Shown: piece by piece, positions 21,554 through 32,462 of the stretch
How positions within the stretch are numbered: position 1 is the stretch's first letter
Layout of the letters: each line of letters starts with the position of its first letter
Assembly (NCBI GenBank): GCA_019279435.1
Contig: JAAALK010000286.1
Location: 49,114,289 to 49,178,288, forward strand
DNA from: Zizania palustris
Taxonomy: Eukaryota > Streptophyta > Magnoliopsida > Poales > Poaceae
Direction: 5' to 3'
DNA length: 64,000 nt
The notes under the pieces: model-generated
The model's database searches: none
What the model was told of the DNA's origin: nothing
Seen by the model: the letters and a program-made list of their open reading frames with translations, nothing else
Translations under genes and position numbers: made by a program

Positions 21554-24500
21554 TGTCGCGCCCCGATTTAATAAATCAGGACTTTATTGAAATTCCATAG
21601 AAAATCAATAAATCAAGACGTTCATCACACGACCACGTACAATACGAGCAATCATTCACGGTTCGTAGACCGCATTAATACAAAAGTGATTAAAGATGAA
21701 GAGAAACTAATAAAACAAGGGTCCTAGATGAACGCCTCCTTCCAGTCTCGCCTTGACTGGGTCGCTACTCCAGACCTTCATCCTCCTCGTAGTAGACTGG
21801 CTCTGATGTTGTAAGTCAACGGGGTGAGTACAGATGTACTCCGCAAGCCACCGAATGCAAATATAATGCAAGGTAATAACAAGGGAGATATTGGCTAATT
21901 TAGCGGAAGCAGCATATGTGTAAAGCTTTAAATGTGAGCAGTTTATTAGTACGGAAAAGTAAACATGTGCATGTGTATCATCATCTTCTAACTCGAGGGG
22001 TACAGTCAGCCCCACCTCGCTCAACAGTCCTTACGTGCCATGAATAACTTGAATATTCAAACAATTGTAAACTAACTGCGAGTAGTCACACAACCCGCCC
22101 TTGACCGTGGGCTCGGCTTTTCGAAAAGATTAAATTACTCTGATCAGAGATGTACCACTGTACCCACAAGGCACGCACTCATCACCTACACCGAAGTGTA
22201 ACGAGATGACCCATCACACGGGAACTCGTGCCAAAACCTTCCATATAGTCCTCCCCGACTCAATAGCACCCTCTTATGGGTTTCATATGGTGTCCCGACG
22301 CATCGGAGCCCCACCATACCCCCCCTTGAGCCTCGTCGGTACAAGTCGCCCGCAGGCTAGCCCCTTGCCCCCTCCTCTATGGTGCATCAAGCCGGAGTAT
22401 TCCATACTTCCAGTTAGGACTTACCCATTAGACTTGTGGTTGGTACGGAAGTGCTTTGCAACAGATCCCGCAGACCGGTCCTTATAGTGCCCCGGGTGCG
22501 ACAAACCAGTGCCCGAGCTTGCACCCGGAACCCACCATACTTATAACCTAGCCAACTCCAACAGAGTCCAGAGACGAGAATAACAGGGAAATTCATATAC
22601 AGAATCCAGCTATCTACGACTCGTTCTTTTTATCCTATAGCAGTTGTGCCGGTACATTGGGCACTAGCTAATATTATTATAGTAGAGTGACAAGGAGTTG
22701 AGGCTCAATAAGCATGGCTTGGGTTTGCACACAAGGACAGGGATCTAATAAATATAAGTGTAAGGCTTGAATATTTGACTAATGCAATATTAACCTATGG
22801 GTTATAGCGATAAGTTATTAAAACATGGGCTCAATATGATCAACTGTTTCCACAGAGATGGTCGATGACTTGCCTTGCTCAGCAAATGGGGATGGAGGAA
22901 CCTCGGGGTAGAACTCCTGCTCCTCGACGAACTCGTAGTCTTCTCGATACGGAAAATAAACAATACATTCAATAAACAGATAAAATTCACCAAATATTAA
23001 ACATACACATTTGTAGGTTTGATTATGTGAAGTAATATTTTTAATATTTCAAGGTTTTGTTCAAAACAGTAAGGTTTAATATTTTAGAATTTTCCCTATT
23101 TTATTTTCTGTATTTTTAATTTCAACCCTAAGGGATTTTTATTCATTTATTTATTAATAATATTTTAAGTAACAGAAACATACTGTTTTTATTGTATTAA
23201 TGTGTAGAGAATAATATTCTGGTTCTAACAAAATTTGAATGGTGAAATTTGGAGTTAAAATGAGCAAGATATGAATTTTTGAAGTTTAAACAATTTTTCT
23301 GGAATTTTATTTAAACTAAATTCAGTCTCTGGTCCACGGTGAACCAGGTTCACCGTGAACCCGTGACTATGCGCGTGGACCGGCCGATCCAGAGCCGTCG
23401 GATCTGGATCTGGCGGTCGGACGTGAGGCGGGAGGCGTAAGTGAAAATGGACGGCTGAGATTATAACGCAGCGAAAGGGTATACGTGGACGCACCAGATT
23501 GATCCTGGGGTTCAAGTAACGATCGACGGCTGCGATCGCCCCGTACCCCTTTGACCAGATCTACGGGTGAGATTAAATCCCGAAGGGTTTTAATCTGTGC
23601 CCTTGGTGCGCGATCGTGCGGCCAGGATCAAATCCGGCACGGCACGCTCGTAAGGGGGCCTCGCACCCTTCGTCTCCGGCGACGGCGGGCTCGGGCGCGG
23701 CCACAGCGGCGACGGCGAGGGCCTAGGGACCTAGCTAGGGCCAGAAATGGAACGCGGGGAGCAAGGGGGTCACGATGGTACCTCGGGTGGCGACGGAGGG
23801 CGACGGACGGTGGACGGCGGCGAGGGTAGACGAAGAAGGGTTCTCGGGTGGTCGTCGGCGACGGTGTTCCGGCGGCGTCCTCGACCAACAGAGTGGATGC
23901 CGAGGTAGGGCGGTCGACGACGGACTCGACGGTGGCGGTGGATAGGGCAGGGGAGGCCGGAGTCGACGGCGAGGGCTCGCCGGAGGTGGAGCAGAGGGGA
24001 GGAGCCTAAAATCGAGAGGGAGCGCGTGGGAGTGCTTTAGCTCGGGTTTAGGCGGTGTGGCTGAGGGCGGTGGCCGAAGGGGATTATTTATAGGGGCTCG
24101 CCGGCGTAAGGAGGGAAGGGAACCGAGGGTTTCCAAGAACTCCGGCGAGGGTTTCCTAACTCTCGGCCGAGCTTCTATACACGGTAAAACGCGTCGGGTT
24201 TACATGGAAGGAGATCACCGGCGATTGGGGAAGGTGATCCGAGGCGAATCCAGACGAATGCGGGCGGCCGGCGGCGAAAAAGGAAGGAGATCGCCGGCGG
24301 GGAAGAAAGGGGATCCCCTTCCAACTGAGGAAGACGATCCTGACAGGTGGCCCCCACCTGTCAGCGGGCGAATCAGGAAAGGAAAGGCCTGGCAGGCGGG
24401 GCCGGGCGGACAGTGGGCGCAAGGGGGCTGACGAGTGGGTCCAGGCGGGGCGCGGGCGGGAGGAGAGAGAGGAGGGCGGCGCCGACAGGCGGGCCCCTCC

Positions 24501-24848
24501 TGTCAGTGAGAGGGTGGCGATGGGCTGGGCCAAAAAGGCCGCTGGGGGAAGTTTCTGGGTTGAGGCCCGTTAAGCATTTGAATTCTGATTTCTGATTTAA
24601 AATAATTCCAGTAATTCATTTATTTGATTAAGGGTTGAATCACTGTTGATAAAAATTTGTAAAAATTCCTAAAATTATATCTTGGGCTCTAGTTCATCTC
24701 ATAAAAATTTCAGGTTCAGATTTGGAGTATTTCTCCCTGTTTGGCTTTATTTAGGTTCTTTTGTGATTTTCCTTTATTAATAACTCCAGAAATGATTTAA
24801 ATATTATTTTCTTTTTATTTTATTCCTTTTAATTTTTGGGGTGTTACA
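21554..24848 (-). repeat. 3' LTR (complete, 3295 bp)
   Basis: It starts TGTCGCGCCCCGATTTAATA and ends GGGGTGTTACA. The first 1980 bp match the right LTR. By eye I count about nine substitutions plus about nine 1-nt homopolymer length differences, the latter nearly all deletions in the right copy. Short open frames inside (for example 22206-22487 and 23551-24595) are GC-rich non-coding LTR sequence. Confidence 0.93.
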
Positions 24849-24865
24849 ATCCTATCCCCCTTACA
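24849..24865 (-). other. Polypurine tract
   Basis: Directly next to the 3' LTR the minus strand reads TGTAAGGGGGATAGGAT, a purine-rich run ending at the LTR boundary, as expected for priming of plus-strand DNA synthesis. Confidence 0.8.
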
Positions 24866-24890
24866 GAGAATCTCGTCCTCGAGATTCGGA

Positions 24891-25079
24891 TCAATCCTCG
24901 AATAGCTCAGGATGCTGTGCCTTGAGTTCATCTTCTTTTTCCCATGTGGCTTCTTCTACTGGATGATTGCTCCACTGCACTTTGCAGAAGCGGATGACTC
25001 GACTCCTGGTGGTCCTTTCTTTGACTTCCAATATCTTGACCGGTTTCTCCACATAAGTCAGATCCTCTTGGACATCCAA
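24891..25079 (-). pseudogene. Integrase C-terminal chromodomain
   Basis: A separate frame encodes a 62-residue segment with the chromodomain pattern: EKPVKILEVKER, then VIRFCKVQWSNHPVEEATWE, ending in KAQHPELF. In chromoviruses this domain directs integration to particular chromatin. It is in a different frame from the integrase core next to it, so a 1-nt shift separates them in this copy. Confidence 0.85.
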
Positions 25080-25881
25080 CTGCTGAAGATCCTACTTGCT
25101 CCGTGGGGACGCGGAGACACTTCTTGAGTTGAGATACATGAAATACGTCATGTACTCCAGCCAATGAAGGTGGTAATTCCAACTGATATGCGACTTCGCC
25201 TTGGCGTCGAATAACGGGAAATGGTCCAACATATCGAGGGGCCAACTTTCCTCTCATGTTAAACCGTTGAGTCCCACGAAGAGGTGTAACCCGAAGGTAG
25301 ACATGATCTCCTTCTTCAAAGGCTAAGTCTCGACGGCGATTGTCTGCGTAGCTCTTCTGTCGGGATTGGGCTGTCTTGAGTCGGTCTCTGATAATCCGTA
25401 CTTTCTCTTCGGCTTCACGGAGAATATCGGTTCCGAATACTTGGGATTCACCAGTTTGGTCCCAAAGGAGAGGCGTTCTGCACTTACGTCCATATAGGGC
25501 TTCAAAAGGAGACATCTGAAGACTGGCTTGGTAGCTATTGTTGTATGAAAATTCTGCATATGGCAAGCTCTTGTCCCAAGTGGCTCCAAAATCCAAAACA
25601 CATGCTCGAAGCATATCCTCTAGTATCTGATTTACTCTTTCGGTTTGTCCATCTGTCTGAGGATGGTAGGCGGTACTGAAATTTAATCTCGTGCCCATCT
25701 CTTCTTGGAGGTTCTTCCAAAAGCGAGAGGTGAACTGACTTCCTCGGTCAGACACTATCTTCTTGGGCACTCCATGAAGACATACTATCCTGGCCATATA
25801 TAGCTCTGCTAGCTTAGGGCCACTGAAGGTCGTCTTGACGGCTATGAAATGAGCTACTTTTGTAAGCCGATCAATGATCAC
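24928..25881 (-). pseudogene. Integrase core and C-terminal region
   Basis: It contains the second and third catalytic acidic positions in recognisable context (SDRGSQF and HPQTDGQTERVN with its glutamate), the ALYGRKCRTPL motif and the GPF/Y-like region (KLAPRYVGPFPVI). The first catalytic region and the HHCC zinc finger lie upstream (25880-26170) but are broken by stops and frame changes, so no complete integrase is encoded. The frame begins with GTG and is an internal piece of the polyprotein. Confidence 0.88.
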
Positions 25882-26175
25882 CCAATAGAATCATACCCGA
25901 GTTGGGTCTTTGGTAATCCGGTGATGAAAATCCATACCGATCTCTTCCCACTTCCATTCGGCACTTTAAGTGGCTGCAACAATCCTGCAGGTCCTCTGAT
26001 GTTCGGCTTTTACTCTTCTGCAGGTGTCACATTCGGCGACGAACTGGGCAATCTCTCTTTTCATGCTAACCCACCAATATCGTTCCTTCAGATCTTGGTA
26101 CATCTTGGTACTGCCGGGATGATGGAGTACAACGTCTCGTGGGCTTCTCTTAGGATAAGAGTCTTTATTTCAGGT

Positions 26176-27951
26176 TTATCCTGGCACACATATCCGAGTT
26201 CCAAACCATATGGTGCCATTCTCGTCTTCTGAAAATCCGGGGGCCTTTCCTTGTCTCATATTCTTCTTAATGGCAGCTATATCCGGGTCCTCTGACTGAG
26301 CTTCACGTATCTGCTCAAACAATACCGGTTGGGTCTCCAAGGTGGCTAGATACGCTCTGGTGGTCAATCCAAGATTTAAGTTTTCCATCTCCTTACATAA
26401 CAAGGGTGCGTGTTCTTGAATCATCATGGCTGTGCAATATCCTTTGCGACTTAAGGCATCAGCTACCACATTGGCTTTTCCTGGGTGGTAGTGAATACCC
26501 AAGTCATAGTCCTTAATCAATTCCAGCCATCGTCTTTGCCTCAAGTTAAGGTCTGGCTGTGTGAAGATATACTTCAGGCTCTTGTGATCCGTAAAGATCT
26601 CACAGCGATTTCCAACCAAATAGTGCCTCCAAATCTTGAGGGCGTGCACTACGGCGGCTAATTCCAGGTCATGGGTCGGATAATTTAACTCATGAGGTCG
26701 CAACTGACGGGAGGCATAAGAGATAACTTTCCCATCTTGCATAAGAACACATCCCAATCCTTGGCGAGATGCGTCGCAATAGACATGGAAGTCTTTGCGG
26801 ATATCCGGTAGGGTCAGTATAGGTGCAGATACCAAACGAGTCTTGAGGGTGCGGAAACTTTCCTCGCATTCAGGAGTCCATTCGAACTTTTCTCCTTTCT
26901 GCAACAATCTGGTCATTGGCTTGGCTATCTTAGAAAAATTCTCAATGAACTCTCGATAATATCCGGCCAATCCCAGAAAACTTCGTATCTCAGATACGTT
27001 CGTGGGTGGCAACCAATCCGTGACTGCTTCTACGGTGGCAGGGTCTACTGCGATTCCTTGCGCAGAGATGATGTGTCCAAGGAACTTTACTTCTGCCGTC
27101 CAAAACTTGCACTTACTGTACTTGGCATACAATTGGTGTTCCCTTAACTTTCCTAAGGTTAACCGGAGGTGAGTCTCGTGCTCCTTCTGGTCCTTGGAAT
27201 AAATAAGGATGTCGTCTATGAAGACTACGATGAACTTGTCCAAATATTCCATGAATACCTTATTCATCATATTCATGAAGAATGCAGGGGCGTTGGTTAA
27301 TCCAAAGGACATAACTGTACACTCATATAAACCATAACGGGTAGTGAAGGCCGTCTTGGGTATATCTTCTTCTCGAATCCTCAACTGATGGTAACCAGAC
27401 CGTAGGTCGATCTTCGAGAATACCGTGGCTCCTTTGAGCTGGTCGAAGAGGTCATCGATCCGAGGCAACGGGTACTTATTCTTGATGGTTACTTCATTCA
27501 AAGCGCGGTAATCCACACACATACGCTTGGCCTTGTCTTCTTTCTTCTCGACGAAGATGACAGGAGCACCCCACGGTGATGTGCTTGGTCTGATATAACC
27601 TTTCCTTTCAAGATCCTCCAACTGTTGCTTCATCTCAGCTAACTCATTGGCGGCCATCCGGTATGGTCGCTTATAAATAGGAGTTGTTCCGGGCACCAAG
27701 TCGATCCTGAACTCGATGTCCCTCTTGGGTGGCATCCCTGGTAGATCCTCTGGGAATACATCCGGGTATTCGCTGACTACTGGTATCTCCTCCAAGGTAA
27801 TCTGATGTAGTCTTGTTCTTCCGGCCGTCATGCTGGGCATCTGGAACGTGACTATAATCCCTTCTTCATTAGTCACCGTTACTTTCCTCTGGGCACATTC
27901 TATCACACCTTGATGTTTGTTTAGCCAATCCATCCCTAGAATGAGGTCCAA
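26176..27951 (-). CDS. Reverse transcriptase-RNase H of the chromovirus
   Basis: A 591-codon frame with no ATG at its start (TTG), so it is read as part of a polyprotein. It holds the aspartic-protease C-terminal motif ILGMDWL, the RT finger and palm motifs (KIDLRSGYHQLR, FIDDILIYS), the connection, and RNase H with DASRQGLG, ELAAVVHALKIWRHYL and TDHKSLKY, ending with DALSRK. The frame stops at 26176 just before the integrase zinc finger. The order PR-RT-RH-IN defines Ty3/gypsy. Confidence 0.92.
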   Translation of the reverse strand: MDLILGMDWLNKHQGVIECAQRKVTVTNEEGIIVTFQMPSMTAGRTRLHQITLEEIPVVSEYPDVFPEDLPGMPPKRDIEFRIDLVPGTTPIYKRPYRMAANELAEMKQQLEDLERKGYIRPSTSPWGAPVIFVEKKEDKAKRMCVDYRALNEVTIKNKYPLPRIDDLFDQLKGATVFSKIDLRSGYHQLRIREEDIPKTAFTTRYGLYECTVMSFGLTNAPAFFMNMMNKVFMEYLDKFIVVFIDDILIYSKDQKEHETHLRLTLGKLREHQLYAKYSKCKFWTAEVKFLGHIISAQGIAVDPATVEAVTDWLPPTNVSEIRSFLGLAGYYREFIENFSKIAKPMTRLLQKGEKFEWTPECEESFRTLKTRLVSAPILTLPDIRKDFHVYCDASRQGLGCVLMQDGKVISYASRQLRPHELNYPTHDLELAAVVHALKIWRHYLVGNRCEIFTDHKSLKYIFTQPDLNLRQRRWLELIKDYDLGIHYHPGKANVVADALSRKGYCTAMMIQEHAPLLCKEMENLNLGLTTRAYLATLETQPVLFEQIREAQSEDPDIAAIKKNMRQGKAPGFSEDENGTIWFGTRICVPG

Positions 27952-29371
27952 ACCTTGACATTCTATTAGGATGGGGTCGGCCCAAAATATCGTGTCCTTG
28001 GATATCTACCCATATCCTTGGACTAAAGGAACAAGCGAGGGTTTGCTTTCCCGGGGTAGCTATTAGTACTGGCCTGGGTAGTTCACTTATGTCCAGTGCA
28101 TTATTTTCCACAAAAGCAGTTGATATAAAGGAGTGGGTAGCTCCGGTGTCAAATAATACCACTGCATGCGATGAATGAACCATAAACTTACCCATGACAA
28201 TCTCTGGTGCAGCCTGGGCTTCTTCGGCGGAGACGTGGTTCACTTTGGCGCGGACGGCGGGGTTGGAGGTGACTCCTTGAGCTCTCTTGGGGTGGGGGCA
28301 CTGGTGGGAGTAGTGTCCCTCTTGGCGGCAGTTGAAGCACACCACAGGCTTGCCATGCCTGTCTCTCAAGACCTCCGGCTTCTTGGCCGGGGCAACTGGA
28401 GCGGTCGGTGCGACTGGAGCGGTGCGAGGTTGACTGGCTCCGGCGTTGGCAGCTGGCGGCGCCGGGCGATACACTGGTCGGGGGTGGTATTGTGGTGCTT
28501 GTGGAGGTGGAGCAAAGCGGGGTCTTTGGGCCATGCCCTGATTCTGCCTAAAGGCAATCATGCGCTTCTTCTTCAAATCGACCTTATTTTGCTGGGTCTC
28601 TTGCATGATAGCCTTATTCACCAACTTCTGGAAGTTGGCGAAGTCTCCGGAAATGAGTTGTAGAGACAACTCGTCCTTCAGTCCCCGGAGGAACTTGGCA
28701 TGTCTGGCCGCATCCGTACGAACCTCTTCAGGTGCGTACCTGGCCAACCTGTTAAACTCGTGCAGATACTCCGTTACGGACCTGCTCCCCTGCTGCAGGT
28801 CCCTAAACTCCTGTTGCTTCTGAGCAACGATGCCGTCGGGGATGTGAGCGGCACGGAAGGCAGCCGAGAACTCTGCCCAAGTGTGGGCGTGGCCCTCGGG
28901 CAGAGTCTCGCGGTGGTTGTCCCACCACTCAGCGGCGGGACCATGTAGCTGGTGGGTGGCGAAGGCCACCCTCTCCTGCTCAGTGCAGGTCAGGAGATCG
29001 AGTTTCTTCTCGATCGCCCGCAACCAATCCCCAGCCTCCATGGGGTTGGTGGTGCTCGAGAAGGTCGGTGGGCGGACTCGGAGGAACTCCGAGAGCTGAG
29101 TTGCGGGAGCGGGAGCTGGGGTGGCGGGGCGGGGCAGCTCGGGCTGTTGGTGGAGGCGGAAGAAGTGAGCCTGCTGCTCTTGCATTTGCTGCTGCTGCTG
29201 CTGCATCTGGTGTAGGAGGGCTGAGACCAACTGGTTTTGCGTGGCCATCATTTCAGCCAAGGTGGGGTGGTTGGCGACCGGGGCCTGCCTCTGCCCGGTG
29301 GCTCCCCATTGTGGCAGGTTGCCACTTTCCCCTCCGTTCTGAGGAGCGTCTGATCCCTGGGTGTTGGTCAT
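27869..29371 (-). CDS. Gag-protease of the chromovirus
   Basis: 500 aa starting at the ATG of MTNTQGSDAPQN; the frame extends a few codons further, but only to a GTG. A glutamine-rich stretch (residues ~50-75) is followed by the retrotransposon gag domain (WWDNHRETLPEGHAHTWAEF), a proline-rich linker and a CCHC knuckle (CFNCRQEGHYSHQC). The aspartic protease active site DTGATHSFIS follows. The frame leaves the protease before its end and overlaps the RT frame by 83 bp, so a +1/-1 shift separates them. The gag half is intact. Confidence 0.9.
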   Translation of the reverse strand: MTNTQGSDAPQNGGESGNLPQWGATGQRQAPVANHPTLAEMMATQNQLVSALLHQMQQQQQQMQEQQAHFFRLHQQPELPRPATPAPAPATQLSEFLRVRPPTFSSTTNPMEAGDWLRAIEKKLDLLTCTEQERVAFATHQLHGPAAEWWDNHRETLPEGHAHTWAEFSAAFRAAHIPDGIVAQKQQEFRDLQQGSRSVTEYLHEFNRLARYAPEEVRTDAARHAKFLRGLKDELSLQLISGDFANFQKLVNKAIMQETQQNKVDLKKKRMIAFRQNQGMAQRPRFAPPPQAPQYHPRPVYRPAPPAANAGASQPRTAPVAPTAPVAPAKKPEVLRDRHGKPVVCFNCRQEGHYSHQCPHPKRAQGVTSNPAVRAKVNHVSAEEAQAAPEIVMGKFMVHSSHAVVLFDTGATHSFISTAFVENNALDISELPRPVLIATPGKQTLACSFSPRIWVDIQGHDILGRPHPNRMSRFGPHSRDGLAKQTSRCDRMCPEESNGD

Positions 29372-29542
29372 CCTGGAATTTCCAATGTACACATATTTAT
29401 TTTGGGTGAACTTATTTATTTCAAAAGGGTACCGTTCTTGCGGTTACATTTATTTATTCTCTCATTCATGCCTTATATTTTGACATGAATGCTAAATACA
29501 AGCAATCAAAATAAAAGATAACAATCAATCGTAATACTACGT

Positions 29543-30277
29543 CTAAGGCAGCTCGGGGGACGGCTCGATCTCGGGCTCGTGAGAGACGGGTGGGGTCGAG
29601 GAACTGGACGGTCCGGCGGGTGGTGCACTGCGGGAGATCCTCTTGGGCCTCACTGTGGGAGTCTGGATGGGTTTCTTCCGGCGAGGCGGAAGAGGTGCGA
29701 TCTCCTCTAGGTCCTTCTTCAACTCTCTGAGCTGCTGACGAAGCTGGGTATGGACCATGGCGCCCTGGCGCAGAAGCTCGTTCTGCCGTCTTAACTCCTC
29801 TACCTCAAGGGTCAACAGCGGGTTCTGCTCTAGCTGTCGACGGAGCTCGGCGTTCTCCCTGGTCAGGTTCTCCGAAGTGTGGCGGTAGAAGTCGATGGTG
29901 TCGTGCTGGCTGTCTGCGTCGAGGACTGCCTCTGTGTGGAGGTTATCCATGGCCTCCAGAAGTCTCATCGTGCGGGTGATGGCGGAGCTGCTCTGGGTGA
30001 GGGGGCTGATGTAGATGCTGCGGTGACTCCCGGGTGTGCGCATGGGCATGAAGCGGTAGACGGTGTCGCGGAGGTGGCAGTCGTAGACCAGGCGAAGCTC
30101 AGCGAGGGACTGGAGAGCGGCTCTCTGGCTGGCCACCACGAATGAAGGTCCTCCAACTCCATGGGTGTAGAAGGGTGGCTGCGTGGAAGAGGGGCGGATC
30201 ACAACCGTGACCTCGCAGTAGCTCTCGTTCGCATCGGGAAAGATCCCGTGGAACGCAGGCTCATGGGAAAATCCCAA
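29543..30277 (-). CDS. Extra ORF between the 5' LTR and gag (orf0-like)
   Basis: A 244-codon frame lies between the PBS and gag and is in the same direction. Residues ~115-195 form a strong coiled coil (LTRENAELRRQLEQ, LTLEVEELRRQNELLRQ, LRQQLRELKKDLEE) and the tail is basic then proline/serine-rich. It has no initiating ATG (TTG at its start); ATGs in another frame at 30339 and 30354 open a frame running toward it, so the 5' part is probably shifted. Rice RIRE3/RIRE8-type elements are known to carry an orf0 upstream of gag, of unknown function. I see no match to a viral envelope or any enzyme. Confidence 0.75.
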   Translation of the reverse strand: MGFSHEPAFHGIFPDANESYCEVTVVIRPSSTQPPFYTHGVGGPSFVVASQRAALQSLAELRLVYDCHLRDTVYRFMPMRTPGSHRSIYISPLTQSSSAITRTMRLLEAMDNLHTEAVLDADSQHDTIDFYRHTSENLTRENAELRRQLEQNPLLTLEVEELRRQNELLRQGAMVHTQLRQQLRELKKDLEEIAPLPPRRKKPIQTPTVRPKRISRSAPPAGPSSSSTPPVSHEPEIEPSPELP

Positions 30278-30476
30278 AAGTCGACGAGCACGCGAAGCTC
30301 GCGGATGAATCCGGCCTCGTCACGAAGAGTCCCGCTCATGGTGTGAACCGGCATCTACAAAAGAGAGAAAATTTTTGTGAAAATCTTAGAAGATGAGAGG
30401 ATAAGTAATTTTTCGTAAAATATAGTGAATATATAAGTCCTAGGGTCAGGTCTGTTTGGCTTCCTACAGTCAAGTC

Positions 30477-30489
30477 GGCTCTGATACCA
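30477..30489 (-). other. Primer binding site, tRNA-iMet
   Basis: The minus strand reads TGGTATCAGAGCC, complementary to the 3' end of initiator tRNA-Met, three bases inside the 5' LTR end. Confidence 0.9.
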
Positions 30490-30492
30490 TCT

Positions 30493-32462
30493 TGTCGCGC
30501 CCCGATTTAATAAATCAGGACTTTATTGAAATTCCATAGAAAATCAATAAATCAAGACGTTCATCACACGACCACGTACAATACGAGCAATCATTCACGG
30601 TTCGTAGACCGCATTAATACAAAAGTGATTAAAGATGAAGAGAAACTAATAAAACAAGGGTCCTAGATGAACGCCTCCTTCCAGTCTCGCCTTGACTGGG
30701 TCGCTACTCCAGACCTTCATCCTCCTCATAGTAGACTGGCTCTGATGTGTAAGTCAACGGGGTGAGTACAGATGTACTCCGCAAGCCACCGAATGCAAAT
30801 ATAATGCAAGGTAATAACAAGGGAGATATTGGCTAATTTAGCGGAAGCAGCATATGTGTAAGCTTTAAATGTGAGCAGTTTATTAGTACGGAAAAGTAAA
30901 CATGTGCATGTGTATCATCATCTTCTAACTCGAGGGGTACAGTCAGCCCCACCTCGCTCAACAGTCCTTACGTGCCATGAATAACTTGATTATTCAAACA
31001 ATTGTAAACTAACTGCGAGTAGTCACACAACCCGCCCTTGACCGTGGGCTCGGCTTTTCGAAAAGATTAAATTACTCTGATCAGAGATGTACCACTGTAC
31101 CCACAAGGCACGCACTCATCACCTACACCGAAGTGTAACGAGATGACCCATCACACGGGAACTCGTGCCAAAACCTTCCATATAGTCCTCCCCGACTCAA
31201 TAGCACCCTCTTATGGGTTTCATATGGTGTCCCGACGCATCGGAGCCCCACCATACCCCCCCTTGAGCCTCGTCGGTACAAGTCGCCCGCAGGCTAGCCC
31301 CTTGCCCCCTCCTCTATGGTGCATCGAGCCGGAGTATTCCATACTTCCAGTTAGGACTTACCATTAGACTTGTGGTTGGTACGGAAGTGCTTTGCAACAG
31401 ATCCCGCAGACCGGTCCTTATAGTGCCCCGGGTGCGACAAACCAGTGCCCGAGCTTGCACCCGGAACCCACCATACTTATAACCTAGCCAACTCCAACAG
31501 AGTCCAGAGACGAGAATAACAGGGAAATTCATATACAGAATCCAGCTATCTACGACTCGTTCTTTTTATCCTATAGCAGTTGTGCCGGTACATTGGGCAC
31601 TAGCTAATATTTTTATAGTAGAGTGACAAGGAGTTGAGGCTCAATAAGCATGGCTTGGGTTTGCACACAAGGACGGGGATCTAATAAATATAAGTGTAAG
31701 GCTTGAATATTTGACTAATGCAATATTAACCTATGGGTTATAGCGATAATTTATTGAAACATGGGCTCAATATGATCAACTGTTTCCACAGAGATGGTCG
31801 ATGACTTGCCTTGCTCAGCAAATGGGGATGGAGGAACCTCGGGGTAGAACTCCTGCTCCTCGACGAACTCGTAGTCTTCTCGATACGGAAAATAAACAAT
31901 ACATTCAATAAACAGATAAAATTCACCAAATATTAAACATACACATTTGTAGGTTGATTATGTGAAGTAATATTTTTAATGTTTCAAGGTTTTGTTCAAA
32001 ACAGTAAAGTTTAATATTTTAGAATTTTCCCTATTTTATTTTCTGTATTTTTAATTTCAACCCTAAGGGATTTTTATTCATTTATTTATTAATAATATTT
32101 TAAGTAACAGAAACATACTGTTTTTATTGTATTAATGTGTAGAGAATAATATTCTGGTTCTAACAAAATTTGAATGGTGAAATTGGAGTTAAAATGAGCA
32201 AGATATGAATTTTTGAAGTTTAAACAATTTTTCTGGAATTTTATTTAAACTAATTCAGTCTCTGGTCCACGGTGAACCAGGTTCACCGTGAACCCGTGAC
32301 TATGCGCGTTGGACCGGCCGATCCAGAGCCGTCGGATCTGGATCTGGCGGTCGGACGTGAGGCGGGAGCGTAAGTGAAAATGGACGGCTGAGATTATAAC
32401 GCAGCGAAAGGGTATACGTGGACGCACCAGATTGATCCTGGGTTCAAGTAACGATCGACGGC
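30493..32462 (-). repeat. 5' LTR, truncated by the N gap
   Basis: It starts TGTCGCGCCCCGATTTAATA, like the left LTR, and is cut after about 1970 bp by the gap. Compared with the left LTR, differences rise toward the gap and most are loss of one base in a homopolymer (for example near 30748, 30861, 31363, 31955, 32183, 32252). Confidence 0.92.

Larger units (their letters stand above)
21554..32462 (-). mobile_element. Tekay/Del-type chromovirus (Ty3/gypsy), right LTR cut by gap
   Basis: A long LTR retrotransposon on the minus strand. Order in its own direction: right-hand 5' LTR (30493-32462, truncated by the N gap), PBS, an extra ORF, gag with CCHC knuckle and DTGA protease, RT with FIDDIL, RNase H, integrase, chromodomain, PPT, and left-hand 3' LTR (21554-24848, complete, TG...CA). 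A chromodomain at the integrase C-terminus and LTRs over 3 kb point to the Tekay/Del chromoviruses, similar in layout to rice RIRE3/RIRE8. A possible 5-bp target duplication TTCAT precedes the left LTR (21549-21553); its partner is hidden in the gap. Several frame breaks interrupt the coding region. Confidence 0.93.

Noticed and set aside
22206..22487. A 93-codon frame repeated at 31143-31367
   Set aside because: It lies in the LTRs of the chromovirus; the repetition is the LTR pair, not a conserved gene.
29543..30277. The extra chromovirus ORF considered as an envelope-like gene
   Set aside because: It lies upstream of gag, has no signal peptide or membrane helix, and is mostly coiled coil.
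30477..30489. tRNA-like match next to the LTR
   Set aside because: It is the 13-nt primer binding site complementary to tRNA-iMet, not a tRNA gene; I found no cloverleaf or rRNA in the window.
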